DNA of 64,000 nt. Source: Sisyra terminalis (Eukaryota > Arthropoda > Insecta > Neuroptera > Sisyridae). The first letter of the stretch is position 1. Each line of letters starts with the position of its first letter. The translations under genes and the position numbers were made by a program. The notes under the pieces are model-generated. The model was not told the DNA's origin and ran no database searches. It was given only the letters and a program-made list of their open reading frames with translations. The stretch spans positions 5,208,001 through 5,272,000 of the forward strand of contig OY292279.1 in assembly GCA_958496175.1 (NCBI GenBank), written 5' to 3'. Shown in pieces: positions 1-8,465 of the stretch.

Positions 1-1645
1 TTAATAGTTTTATGGGTAAACTAATGGATACACGCAACTTCGTTTGAAACCTAAAATTTGTTGATTTTCGATGGATTTGATATAGAAATCTTTTCATTCA
101 AGTTATTATAAGAGAAAGTTGATCTACCATTTGAATTCCTAACGATTGAGTCTGGTTATAGATGAGATACTTAAGTAGAAGTAAACAATTTAGGCATTGC
201 AGGATATCTTGGTTGTCCTAGTCTATTTGGATCAAAAGTTACTAAATAATCCAATATTCTAGATCTACTAGATCCATAATTATTAATTCAAACATATGGT
301 CTTCAGATTTTTCCTGAGATCCTGCTATTTTTTGATCTCATTGTTCTTCTATGATTTTGTAATGTTCCTCTTATTGTTTTCTATTAGGCTAGTGGGTTGA
401 AAGTATTTTTATTCAACCGATTATACCAAAATTTGGTTATGGCCCTGGATTTGTAAAAAAAACGTTCGCCAAACTTAATGTTTTATCGTTGATTTAGTGA
501 CATCCAAGTAGAGATTTCAATATTTGGCTAGAATTGACATTTTTTTGGAAGCTGGATTTTTCTAATGATACTTAATAGTTTTATGGGTAAACTAATGGAT
601 ACACGCAACTTCGTTTGAAACCTAAAATTTGTTGAATTTCGATGGATTTTGGTACAGAAATCTTTTTTCATTCAAGCTTTTATAAGAGAAAGTTGATCTA
701 CCATTTGAATTCCTAACGATTGAGTCTGGTTATAGATGAGATACTTAAGTAGAAGTAAACAATTTAGGCATTGCAGGATATCTTGGTTGTCCTAGTCTAT
801 TTGGATCAAAAGTTACTAAATAATCCAATATTCTAGATCTACTAGATCCATAATTATTAATTCAAACATATGGTCTTCAGATTTTTCCTGAGATCCTGCT
901 ATTTTTTGATCTCATTGTTCTTCTATGATTTTGTAATGTTCCTCTTATTGTTTTCTATTAGGCTAGTGGGTTGAAAGTATTTTTATTCAACCGATTATAC
1001 CAAAATTTGGTTATGGCCCTGGATTTGTAAAAAAAACGTTCGCCAAACTTAATGTTTTATCGTTGATTTAGTGACATCCAAGTAGAGATTTCAATATTTG
1101 GCTAGAATTGACATTTTTTTGGAAGCTGGATTTTTCTAATGATACTTAATAGTTTTATGGGTAAACTAGTGGATACACGCAACTTCGTTTGAAACCTAAA
1201 ATTTGTTGAATTTCGATGGATTTTGGTACAGAAATCTTTTTTTCATTCAAGTTATTATAAGAAAAAATTGATCTATCTTTTGAATTTCTAACGATTGAGT
1301 CTGGTTGTAGATAGATGAAGATATTTATGTTGAGGTAAATAATTTAGGCATTCCAGGATAGCCTGGTGGTTCTAGTCTATTTGGATCAAAAGTTACTAAA
1401 TAATCCAATATTCTAGATCTACTAAATCCATAATTATTGATTCAAACATATGGTCTTCAGATTGTTCCTGAAATCCTGCTATTTATGTGATATCATTATT
1501 CTTCCTTTTTGTGTTCAAAGTTTTTAACGTGATTTTGTAATGTTCCACTTATTGGTTTCTATCAGGCTAGTGGGTCCCAAGTATTTTTATTCAACCGATG
1601 ATACCAAAATTTGGTTATGTTAAAATGTTCGTCAAACTTAATGAT
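1..1645 (+). repeat. Tandem repeat, ~572-bp unit, three copies
   Basis: The unit beginning ttaatagttttatgggtaaa occurs at 1, 572 and 1146, giving periods of 571 and 574 bp. Copies 1 and 2 are almost identical: they differ by a few substitutions and by T-run length near 92 and 664. Copy 3 is more diverged. It carries a short insertion near 1505-1530, lacks the ggccctggatttgtaaaaaa stretch before the gttcg(c/t)caaacttaatg motif, and loses similarity near 1645. Copy 1 starts at the first base of the window, so the array probably continues to the left. I see no long open frame. It could be a minor satellite or the tandem internal part of a larger element; the sequence does not decide this. Confidence 0.93.
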
Positions 1646-2290
1646 TTAGATACAGATTACATGAAGATCAAAATCTTGTATTAGTGTAACATACAAACTT
1701 TTCTTTTGAAGAGGAAGTCTGGATAAGTCTGTTATCCTGTGCCAACCAAACGAATTTGAGAGTTGGAAGACACATTTTTTGCGGGGTTTCCTTTAAAATC
1801 AATTAACAGATACTCACATTTTAGGAATTGATATGAAATATTTGTACAAAAAATTATTAGAATCAAATGAAAAATTCAGTGTTTGGTAAATGAAATTAAT
1901 TCTGATATAGAAATAGGAGTTTCTGGTAGATGATCCATGGATCTGCCTTTAATATTTACTTAAATTAATTTGGCTAAACTTTGACGGTTTGAATGGTAGT
2001 CGATAAATCAAGGATCGAAAAACTGGGATATCCAATATCAATCAAGGGGCATCCAGATGTACGTGGAAGGGGTTGAAAGTAAAGGGTGAAGATTTACAAG
2101 TATCAGTACTAAAAATTGAAATTTGCTTTTCGAAAGTTAATCAGGATTCCTAGGCTTACTGAAGGATTTAATCCCAATTTTTTTTCTGGTCAAAAAAATT
2201 AAAAAAAAACAATGTAAGCGTATTGATCCAACATATTGATCCAAACCCTCAATTTTCATCCTCTTTGGAAGGCTGAATTGTTGTAAACGT
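1646..2290. other. AT-rich intergenic stretch, nothing recognised
   Basis: There is no supported gene, RNA or structured repeat here. Homopolymer A/T runs and in-frame stops are frequent in all frames. This stretch separates the 572-bp tandem repeat from the dispersed direct repeat that starts at 2291. Confidence 0.6.
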
Positions 2291-2358
2291 AGAATTGTTT
2301 TCCAGTCTTTAAAAGGAATATGGGGAAAAATTTTTTTGAATGAAAACTATATGAATTC
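2291..2358 (+). repeat. Dispersed direct repeat, copy 1 of 2
   Basis: This stretch of about 68 bp, starting agaattgttttccagt and ending in the aactatatgaattc motif, matches 2806-2873 with about ten substitutions. It looks like part of an old duplicated or transposed sequence. No terminal structure is visible. Confidence 0.8.
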
Positions 2359-2805
2359 CACTAGATTTTGTAGCATGTGCCTCACAATTGGGTTCTCTTA
2401 TTGAAAATTTCATTTCTTCAGATAAGCCATTTGTTAAGATGAAGACCCCGAAATCTGATCTCTGTATTTTGGGAAATTTGGTGTTTATTTAAGTATTCAG
2501 GAGAACAGGTATCTCTTTAAGTTGTAAAGGTAATTTGGGTGACTTAGACTTGTATATTTTGGTCCTTCATTTTTTAACCATTTAGTATAGCTTGGAAGTT
2601 TCTTGGACGCTTACTAAGGGCTGTGGTTTCGAATTAGCAGTACTATGTCATCTGCCAACTTCGTTGAGATTGTATTTCTGAGGTTGGGAAATCTGCTGTA
2701 GATATTTGATTCAAGATTGGTCCCAGTATGTTCCCCTGGAATATTAAAAAATCCTTCTTTGGATTATCTGGTGGAGTTATGTTGAGAAATCTTCGAAGCA
2801 AACAT
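2359..2805. other. AT-rich stretch between direct-repeat copies
   Basis: I see nothing identifiable. Short open frames on both strands overlap here (for example around 2643-2828), but they have low-complexity composition and no recognisable domain. Confidence 0.55.
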
Positions 2806-2873
2806 GGAATTGTTTTCCAGTATTTCAAAAGAATATTGGGAAAAAATTTTTTGAGTGAAAACTATATGAATTC
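2806..2873 (+). repeat. Dispersed direct repeat, copy 2 of 2
   Basis: This is the second copy of the 2291-2358 sequence, starting ggaattgttttccagt and ending in the same aactatatgaattc motif. The flanks of the two copies are unrelated, so the shared block is short. It ends about 110 bp before the LINE stop codon and may belong to a 3' untranslated remnant or to an unrelated insertion. Confidence 0.8.
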
Positions 2874-2982
2874 GTGGAAAGGTAGAAAATCAATTAATAG
2901 ATCTGAAACCTTTTGGTATATAGATATCTCTTCTTCTTAATCCAACATCACTGCCGATGTATGGCGATTAAAAAAATGGCTG

Positions 2983-3609
2983 TCACGTGGGGAGTTCCAG
3001 GTTTCTCAGAACCTGTTGGATGGTCCTTCTCCAATGATTAAAATCTTCCTCCTGTCGCACTATAGATGCGAAGCTCAAACTAATGAGCTTTTTTATCACT
3101 TCCGTCCAACGGGTTGGTAACTGTCCTCGTTTTCTTTTTCCTTCAGGTCGTCCTTGTACCATTAACTTTTCCATGGTCTCATGGCTTGCAATATGTCCGA
3201 AAAACCTGAGGATTCGTCCATACGTCAGTGAAGAGAGTCTTTGGATTGGCTTAACTTTGTTCAAGACAGAGACATTAGTTCTTTTAGCCGTCCATGGGAT
3301 CTGTGGCATTCTCCTCCAGACCCACATTTTGAGGGCATCAATTCGTCGCCGATCAGCTGCACGGATAGTCCACGTTCCCGAAGCGCAGGAGAAGATAGGA
3401 AAAATCAGTGTACCAACCAATCTGATTTTAGAAGCTTTTAATATATTGCGGTTCTTCCATATTTTGGACAGTTGTGTTACGGCAGATCTAGCGATTTTAA
3501 TTCGTCGTCTAATTTTGTGCTCACATAATCCTGATTTATGGATCATCGATCCCAGATAAACAAAGCTATCCACAATCAAGAAGGGGCCTATTCTTTCCGG
3601 CTGATTTTG
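2983..3609 (-). mobile_element. 5'-truncated non-LTR retrotransposon (LINE), RT C-terminal region
   Basis: The frame reads on the minus strand to a TGA at 2983-2985. It is open upstream to a TGA at 3697-3699, but family-like sequence starts only near 3600. Counting from the TTG at 3577-3579, it shows FVYLGSMI (residues 6-13), a basic HKIRRRIKIA helix (21-30), ADRRRIDALKMWVWRRM (75-91), IPWTAKRTNVS (94-104), GRILRFFGHIAS (121-132) and GKRKRGQLPTRWTE (147-160). This order matches the conserved region after the reverse-transcriptase palm in insect 'endonuclease-reverse transcriptase' LINE proteins. The endonuclease and the catalytic palm (the YADD-type motif) are missing. The fragment therefore cannot be active and fits 5' truncation on insertion. 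The last ~200 codons have no frameshift or internal stop, which suggests a fairly recent insertion. The clade (RTE-like or another) cannot be settled from this fragment. No poly-A tail or target-site duplication was clear. Confidence 0.9.
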
Positions 3610-4138
3610 ATATAGATATCGATATAGAAAACAAATTCTAGAAATTCTAAGTAACGGAAAAATTGATCTAAATCGGATCTTTTTACTTACATTTGATCAT
3701 CGTTGTACTATATTCCAATTGTCCATCAGGTATCATAAACGAAGTATTATTGTATATACTATCTTTCTCAATTGGCAATTGGAAACCCGTCTTTTACCTA
3801 AGTCTAAACGGCTGAATATTCAATCGTCTTGAAGTCTGTCAATTTGATCTTCTATTAATTTATAATAAAAGATCTATAAGATCTTTTTCGACTAGGAATG
3901 TTTTCCCAAACTATACCGGATTCTTATACATAATGATTAATTTTTTTAAAAAGAAGAAAAAATTCAAAATTTAATTGAACATTTCGTAAGAAAATAAATT
4001 ATAGCTGTTGAGTTCTAGGAAATGTTTGTAGGCATTATTTAAGTCTTCGAATGAAACAGAAAAAATTACTTACTAATTAAATTTGAAAAAAAAATGAGTG
4101 AAGAAAAAAAACCGAAGTAAACTTTCTACAAAAGTGCA
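3610..4138. other. AT-rich stretch, nothing recognised
   Basis: There are no open frames of note on either strand, no repeat shared with the rest of the window, and no RNA-like fold that I could recognise. It may be old flanking sequence of the LINE insertion. Confidence 0.55.
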
Positions 4139-4501
4139 TCAAATGTTATGTTTTGCATTTGGGATCAATTCTTGTTTGCAAATCGACTCTACTGAAGCAA
4201 TTCGATCGACATAACTGGCTAGAGATCCGATTGGGTAATCGCACATTGTACAAAATCGAGGAGAAATTATTTTCAACCAACACATACAAATAGCTTGAGT
4301 GCAATTACGGCTGCAACATTGTGTATATACTGTTGAGATGCAAATTTTCCATTTTGCGCAATTGTTCTTCAACGAAACCACCGTGCACGCATTATTGAAA
4401 AAATGCGTTACAAGAATTTGTTGACTTTGCAACAAATATATATATTTTTTATGCAGCCACAAAACGACAATTTCGTTCGTGCACAACACACTTTTACATA
4501 T
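4139..4501 (-). pseudogene. Cysteine-rich open frame, possible exon or gene fragment
   Basis: This minus-strand frame lies between a TAA at 4502-4504 and a TGA at 4139-4141, about 120 codons. It has no ATG in its first half; the earliest start-like codon is a GTG at 4487-4489. The middle is rich in cysteine, with the order C-x4-C, CC-x3-C, C-x-C and C-x2-C in NNCAKWKIC, TQCCSRNCTQAICMC and RFCTMCDYP. This is the spacing style of cross-brace zinc fingers such as RING domains, and it also recalls the cysteine-rich C-terminus of piggyBac-type transposases. I do not recognise the protein. A pyrimidine-rich stretch followed by AG lies just upstream on the minus strand, so it could be an internal or last exon. 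Equally, it could be a decayed fragment or a chance frame. The composition (many C, few low-complexity runs) is unlike the other short frames nearby. Confidence 0.35.
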
Positions 4502-4706
4502 TTAGAAGAAAAGAATAATAAAAAACGCTGACGAGTAAACGGGATACGTAACGTTGTTAACAAGCCTAACGAAAACAAATTTTGCTGGCCAAATTTTTGC
4601 TAATTGGAGCCGAAAAAAATAAATGTTTATGGTGACCTTAAATTTTTAGACGATAGAATACAAAGAAGATGTTTTATGAACTACTTACGGATTTATAATC
4701 GTTGAA

Positions 4707-4778
4707 AGGGTCTAGTAGGACCCACATGGTGAGTTGGCCCCCAACTAGGAACCTATGTCGAAACTTATGTTAAAATAT
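4707..4778 (+). repeat. Left terminal inverted repeat
   Basis: Reads agggtctagtaggaccc at the outer tip and ends ttatgttaaaatat. It pairs with 6018-6089; similarity stops sharply after the aaaatat motif. Confidence 0.88.
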
Positions 4779-4930
4779 AAGTGAATAATATCCTAAGCTA
4801 AACGAAGAAAATCAAGTAATTCAGATCCCGTCAATATGTACCCAGAACTAATTGGAGACACATAGTATTCCAGTTGTAATAAATTATAGTAGTGACGATA
4901 ATTTTTTTTATTCTTATTTTAATAAAAATT

Positions 4931-4941
4931 GAACACTAGTT
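4931..4941 (+). repeat. 11-bp direct repeat flanking the foldback element (left)
   Basis: The sequence gaacactagtt is repeated exactly at 5393-5403. The two copies bracket the foldback structure, as a target-site duplication would. About 38 bp (4942-4979) lie between this copy and the start of the left arm, whereas the right copy directly abuts the right arm. Confidence 0.65.
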
Positions 4942-4979
4942 AAAATAAGATTTTTTCGCTGACTTTGAACAGTTATAGT

Positions 4980-5170
4980 GTGTATACAATATATAAGATA
5001 TATTGCAGTCCAATTTATGTAGTATAATTTAATATAATAATATATAAAAATCATATCACCAACATAAATTTGAACAGAAGTTCAAACAAAAATATTCGTG
5101 ACGTATTGCCCAGATACGTATTTCGATTGCTAAGCAACTTCATCAGTGGTCATCAAGTAGTTTGGATCAC
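4980..5170 (+). repeat. Foldback left arm
   Basis: Starts tgtgtatacaatatataaga and ends tagtttggatcac. It is the reverse complement of 5199-5391 apart from a handful of substitutions and small indels (for example cagtggtc versus the right arm's gaccgctg). Confidence 0.92.
5121..5146 (-). other. Hammerhead-like core motif, left arm
   Basis: On the minus strand this reads CTGATGA, a short stem-loop (aagttgc-tta-gcaatc), then GAAA. A further stem (ACGTAT with ATACGT) follows and ends at a GTC (plus positions 5100-5102). The order CUGAUGA, stem, GAAA, stem, GUC is that of a hammerhead ribozyme. However, two extra bases follow GAA before the last stem, and I find no helix I between the bases before CTGATGA and those after GTC. 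It may be a degraded ribozyme or coincidence. Confidence 0.25.
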
Positions 5171-5198
5171 TCCCTAACTGTTTTGTGATGTGAATCAT

Positions 5199-5391
5199 GT
5201 GATCCAGACTACTTGATGACCGCTGATGAAGATTGCTTAGCAATCGAAATACGTATCTGGGCAGTACGTCACGAATATTTTTGTTTGAACTTCTGTTCAA
5301 ATTTATGTTGGTGATATGATTTTTATATGTTATTATATTAAATTATACTACATAAATTGGACTGCAATATATCTTATATATTGTATACACA
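5199..5391 (+). repeat. Foldback right arm
   Basis: This is the reverse-complement partner of 4980-5170. It runs from gtgatccagac to ttgtatacaca and is directly followed by the second copy of gaacactagtt. Confidence 0.92.
5223..5270 (+). other. Hammerhead-like core motif, right arm
   Basis: ctgatga is at 5223-5229, a perfect 6-bp stem gattgc/gcaatc with a tta loop at 5231-5245, gaaa at 5246-5249, a 6-bp stem acgtat/gtacgt (one G-T pair) at 5251-5269, and gtc at 5268-5270. As in the left arm, an extra A lies before the first stem, two extra bases lie before the last stem, and helix I is not visible. A functional ribozyme is not demonstrated. Confidence 0.25.
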
Positions 5392-5392
5392 T

Positions 5393-5403
5393 GAACACTA
5401 GTT
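5393..5403 (+). repeat. 11-bp direct repeat flanking the foldback element (right)
   Basis: Exact copy of gaacactagtt from 4931-4941. Confidence 0.65.
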
Positions 5404-6017
5404 GTTTTTTTTTCTTTTGAGATCAATTATTTCGATCTTGAAAGTAATTATTTTAAGACTAAATATAGAAAAACAAAAAAACTAATAATTTTTTTTATGT
5501 TTCCTTAGACTTACAATTATGCAAATAATATATGTTTTGCTCCTATATGTGGCCTATTTTTTTTTTAAGTTTTGTGAAAAAAAAGTAGGTGAAACACTTC
5601 GAAAAAAAATAAAACCGAGATATACTATTAGGCGCAAATCACATTTCATTTTTTTCAAGATGTTGCACCAAGTATTTTTTCGCGCAATTTTTATGAGTTA
5701 TAGTGCTCATATAGAAGCATAAAATATATTTTTTTCGTGATTGTCATTTTCAGAGAACACATGAAAAAAAATTATTTCATTTGTTTTTTTGGATTTTTTT
5801 TGTATATTTTTTTTTCTAAAAAATTCAAAAAAATATATGATATACTCTGTAAAATAATCTAAAGTTTAGCGTTGGTTTCACTACTCTAACTTAATTAGTT
5901 TTTGAGATATATAACTTTGAAAAATAGCCATGAAGTGGGACATTTTTGCCCATATCTCCAAATCAAAGAGGAATTTGGTCGCGAAAAATATGTAAAATGT
6001 GTTCGTATATCAAGCAG

Positions 6018-6089
6018 ATATTTTAACATAAGTTTCGACATAGGTTCCTATTTGGGGGCCAACTTGTCATGTGGATCCTGCTAGACCCT
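6018..6089 (-). repeat. Right terminal inverted repeat
   Basis: Reverse complement of 4707-4778, ending gtggatcctgctagaccct. Four of the six mismatches cluster within about 10 bp around acttgtcatgtggatc. The inner 40 bp are almost unchanged. Confidence 0.88.
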
Positions 6090-6917
6090 ATGATGAATTT
6101 AAATATAAGAAAATTTCAAGTTTAGATGAACAATTTTTTCGTTGAAAAAAGCTCTTGATTAAAATTAATGCGGTCGAAATGCCCAAATTAATAAAATTGT
6201 TGTTTCGTGTTTCCCGGGTTGCATACTTGTGAAAATTTTTAGGTCGACCCAGTCTATATTGTCAAATCCATTTTTCTTTGAACTGACCCTAACTTTCCTT
6301 CATCCAACCACTTTTGAGGCTGATAAAATTAGTGCAGTTTATGCATACCGAAATGCATATAAATTCAAACAATTTTCAAATGAATAATGTAAACTTAATT
6401 GCTTCAAAATCGAGTAAAAAATCGATTCCAGTCTTTTGAAAAAAGATTTTTACAATTCTTCGGAAATTGAACTTTTATTTGCTTGATTTCTTAATATATA
6501 ATTTGAGCCTTGACTTTAATATAAGATCTAAAATTTAAACATTAAATGATTAGGAAAAGAAGATACCTACATTAGAACATAAATTTTTTTTCCTAAATTA
6601 AATTTAATTTGAAATCTCTATACACATATAATGCATTTAGCAAATGAGTTATTAGTTAAAATAATATAAGACTCTTGAATTGAGACAATTGAAAAGAATA
6701 CGTCCTTTTGTACATGTTTAAGGGTGGATCACCGTCAGAACGTAAAAAAAATGACTTTTTTAAAACTGCTGTCATTTTTTTTTAAGATATTAAAAAACGG
6801 TCTTCGGCATGTAAAAGTTGAAGTTTTGAACTATTGTTTTTTTTTATTTGCCCTGATATGTCTCCTCCCCCACCCCCTTTTACAGCGCTTTGAAAAAGGG
6901 TCCTCAAACATGAGGAG
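6090..6917. other. AT-rich stretch, no gene recognised
   Basis: An open frame at 6724-6963 reads through homopolymer runs (ttttttttt, cccccacccccttttt) and has no domain. Part of it lies in the inverted repeat that follows. I see nothing else that can be supported. Confidence 0.55.
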
Positions 6918-7245
6918 GCAAACGGGAGACAAGTTTTCTCGGAAACCGGAAGTCGGATCATGATTTTCCAAGGAATGTAGGTTTTGGTAATGCGTTTCTT
7001 GTTACTGAACCTCGAAAATCCGAAAAAAGTTGAAAATTCACTAAATGGCGCGACTTTGAAAAAAAAGTTAAAAAAAAAAACGACCTTTTTTGGAACTTTC
7101 CCCCTCTCCCACTTTTAGGGGTGGGGGGAAAGTTTGGCCAATTTCAGAGGTTCAGTACCAAGAAGACGTGTTGAACTATAACACTCTCCAGTTTCAAGTC
7201 AATCCGTCGGATAGCTTCTGAGAAATCTTGTCTCCCAGTTTTAAA
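6918..7245. repeat. Imperfect inverted repeat with central C/G hairpin
   Basis: Left-arm landmarks gggagacaag (6924-6933) and ttactgaacctcgaaaatc (7002-7020) are matched in inverse order by cttgtctccc (7227-7236) and gatttcagaggttcagta-like sequence (7140-7158). Both pairs share the same centre near 7080, which supports one folded unit. The arms are about 100 bp long and clearly diverged. Inside lies ctttccccc...gggggaaag (7096-7132), a strong small hairpin. It is probably a decayed foldback or MITE-like element. Confidence 0.6.
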
Positions 7246-7571
7246 AAGTTGATTTCGAGAAAAACGCATTTAAAGTTTTTTAAGATATTTTTTTATGTTA
7301 TTATCAATTTATTCAATTTTTATGTATATATGTATATATAGGTCTATAACTCGAAATATTCCAAATATCGACAAATCCTTTTAACACATTATTCTTGAAT
7401 GTTATAAGAAGACATTTATGGAAAAAAAAAATTGAAAATCGTTGATTTTTCACGAAATCTTGTGGAAATATTTCACGAAAAATTTTTAACGATCGAAAGT
7501 AATTATTTAAGATATAACGAATAGAAAGAAATTAGTTAACCATAATTTAAAATTAAAAAATGTAAGGACCC
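7246..7571. other. AT-rich stretch, nothing recognised
   Basis: Contains TATA-rich runs (near 7323-7340) and no open frame or repeat that I can match elsewhere in the window. Confidence 0.5.
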
Positions 7572-7645
7572 AAACGGGGATCGAATACCACATTTTCAGT
7601 ACGGGCGATGCAGCTTTTGTTCAATCGGCTATGAGAAGTTATAAA
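7572..7645 (-). repeat. tRNA-like (SINE-like) fragment A
   Basis: On the minus strand there is an A-box-like ATAGCCGATTGAAC (7619-7632) followed 33 bp later by a B-box-like ATTCGATCCCC (7576-7586). It resembles 8401-8465 in order and spacing. The T-stem does not pair, so this is not a functional tRNA. It fits a decayed tRNA-derived SINE head. Confidence 0.45.
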
Positions 7646-8400
7646 TATTTGTCGTTAAAACTCATATTTAAAGCATTCTATTGTGATTCCCAAACTTAAA
7701 AAAAAAATTCGTTCGAAATAATTAGAATTTCGAAAAAATATTCAAACTATAGTTGGATCGTGTTACATCCGGAAAAGTTGTAGAAAAACATGATTACTTA
7801 TTAATGTCCTTCTACGTTTTTTTTGATATTAAAAATTCCACGCAACAGTTATTGATTTGTAAAATTGAATAAAATATTTGGCAAGTAAATGTATGGATAA
7901 ATACCAATCTTGTTTATATACAAAGACCAAAATTAATTTTAAATATGTTCTTATCAAAAAATGTAGACGAAATTTCAATTGATAATTTATGGGTTATTTC
8001 AAAATGTAAATAAATATACAAAGTCGTGCAATATATGAGCAACTGCAATATTATCACTTAAGAACATAAATTTAGACAGCATAGCAGTACGTAAATGTAT
8101 AGTGGGTTGCATAGCCCCAACATTCAATTAAAATGTATTGATCATATTTAAAAGTTGCTTTGATTTTACGGATACTTTGCATTAATTTTTTGTAAGAAGA
8201 CACTAATCTAAGCATTCATACTGCAAAAAGCAGTATTTTTTCTATACGGTTTCCCTTAGGTTTTCTTTACGTTAATCGCTAGAGAATTCATGTGCTTACG
8301 AATTCACCTACTCTTATAAAGTAAAAAAAAGTATTACACTTCAGAAAATTTCAAGTTTCGGTAGAAAATTTTTCTCAACAAAACAAAAAATTATGGCTGA
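7646..8400. other. AT-rich stretch, nothing recognised
   Basis: There is no coding frame of interest. The region just right of fragment A (to about 7680) and that just right of fragment B share a loose tatttaa...attct pattern, so the repeat may extend beyond the tRNA-like part. Confidence 0.5.
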
Positions 8401-8465
8401 TACGGGGATCGAACACGAATCCTACAGCTTTGACTTCAATGCTCATTCGTCTATCAGAAGATATA
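8401..8465 (-). repeat. tRNA-like (SINE-like) fragment B
   Basis: On the minus strand, ATAGACGAATGAGC (8441-8454) is followed 27 bp later by GTTCGATCCCC (8404-8414), a good match to a RNA polymerase III B box. The flanking cttct.atag and ccccgta motifs are shared with fragment A. The stems are not conserved, so it is a relic and not a tRNA gene. Confidence 0.5.

Larger units (their letters stand above)
4942..5403. mobile_element. Foldback element nested in the TIR element
   Basis: This is a long, nearly perfect hairpin: arm 4980-5170 pairs with arm 5199-5391 around a 28-nt loop (5171-5198). It has few mismatches and an 11-bp direct repeat at its outer edges. Both arms contain the same motif series, including ctgatga, a short stem-loop around gattgc-tta-gcaatc, then gaaatacgtatctgggca and acgtcacgaatattttt. 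Inverted terminal duplications with such motifs occur in Penelope-like retroelements, but there is no reverse transcriptase here. This could be a solo inverted terminal structure, a foldback transposon, or a non-autonomous derivative. The unusual perfection of the arms suggests recent formation or gene conversion between them. Confidence 0.75.
4707..6089. mobile_element. Non-autonomous DNA-transposon-like element with 72-bp TIRs
   Basis: The ends are inverted repeats: 4707-4778 reads inward from agggtctagtaggaccc, and 6018-6089 is its reverse complement with 6 mismatches in 72 by my alignment (about 92% identity). The interior has no transposase-like frame. The frames at 5519-5722 and 5902-6084 are short, lysine- or AT-driven, and one runs into the right TIR. 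The interior is interrupted by the foldback element at 4942-5403. Without that insert the host element would be about 0.92 kb. I could not find an exact target-site duplication: the flanks are ...cgttgaa on the left and atgatgaa... on the right. The superfamily is therefore unknown. The inner sides of each TIR tip contain a small dyad (gggtc...gaccc). Confidence 0.85.

Noticed and set aside
2728..2940. 70-codon plus-strand frame and the overlapping minus-strand frame at 2643-2828
   Set aside because: Low-complexity, no domain, and part of the sequence is a dispersed repeat shared with 2291-2358.
3083..3559. 158-codon plus-strand frame
   Set aside because: It lies opposite the well-supported LINE frame on the minus strand and has no recognisable motif; it is an antisense shadow.
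5519..5722. 67-codon lysine/phenylalanine-rich frame
   Set aside because: It runs through A- and T-rich tracts inside a non-autonomous element; no homology signal.
5902..6084. 60-codon frame
   Set aside because: Its 3' half is the terminal inverted repeat of the element at 4707-6089, so the frame is incidental.
4707..6089. piggyBac-type element (TTAA target, CCC ends)
   Set aside because: The outer tips read agggtct, the flanks lack TTAA, and no transposase is present.
6724..6963. 79-codon frame with a hydrophobic middle
   Set aside because: The hydrophobic segment comes from a T-run and a C-rich tract; the end lies in an inverted repeat.
7572..7645. Functional tRNA gene
   Set aside because: The B-box-like motif is present but the T-stem and acceptor stem do not pair.
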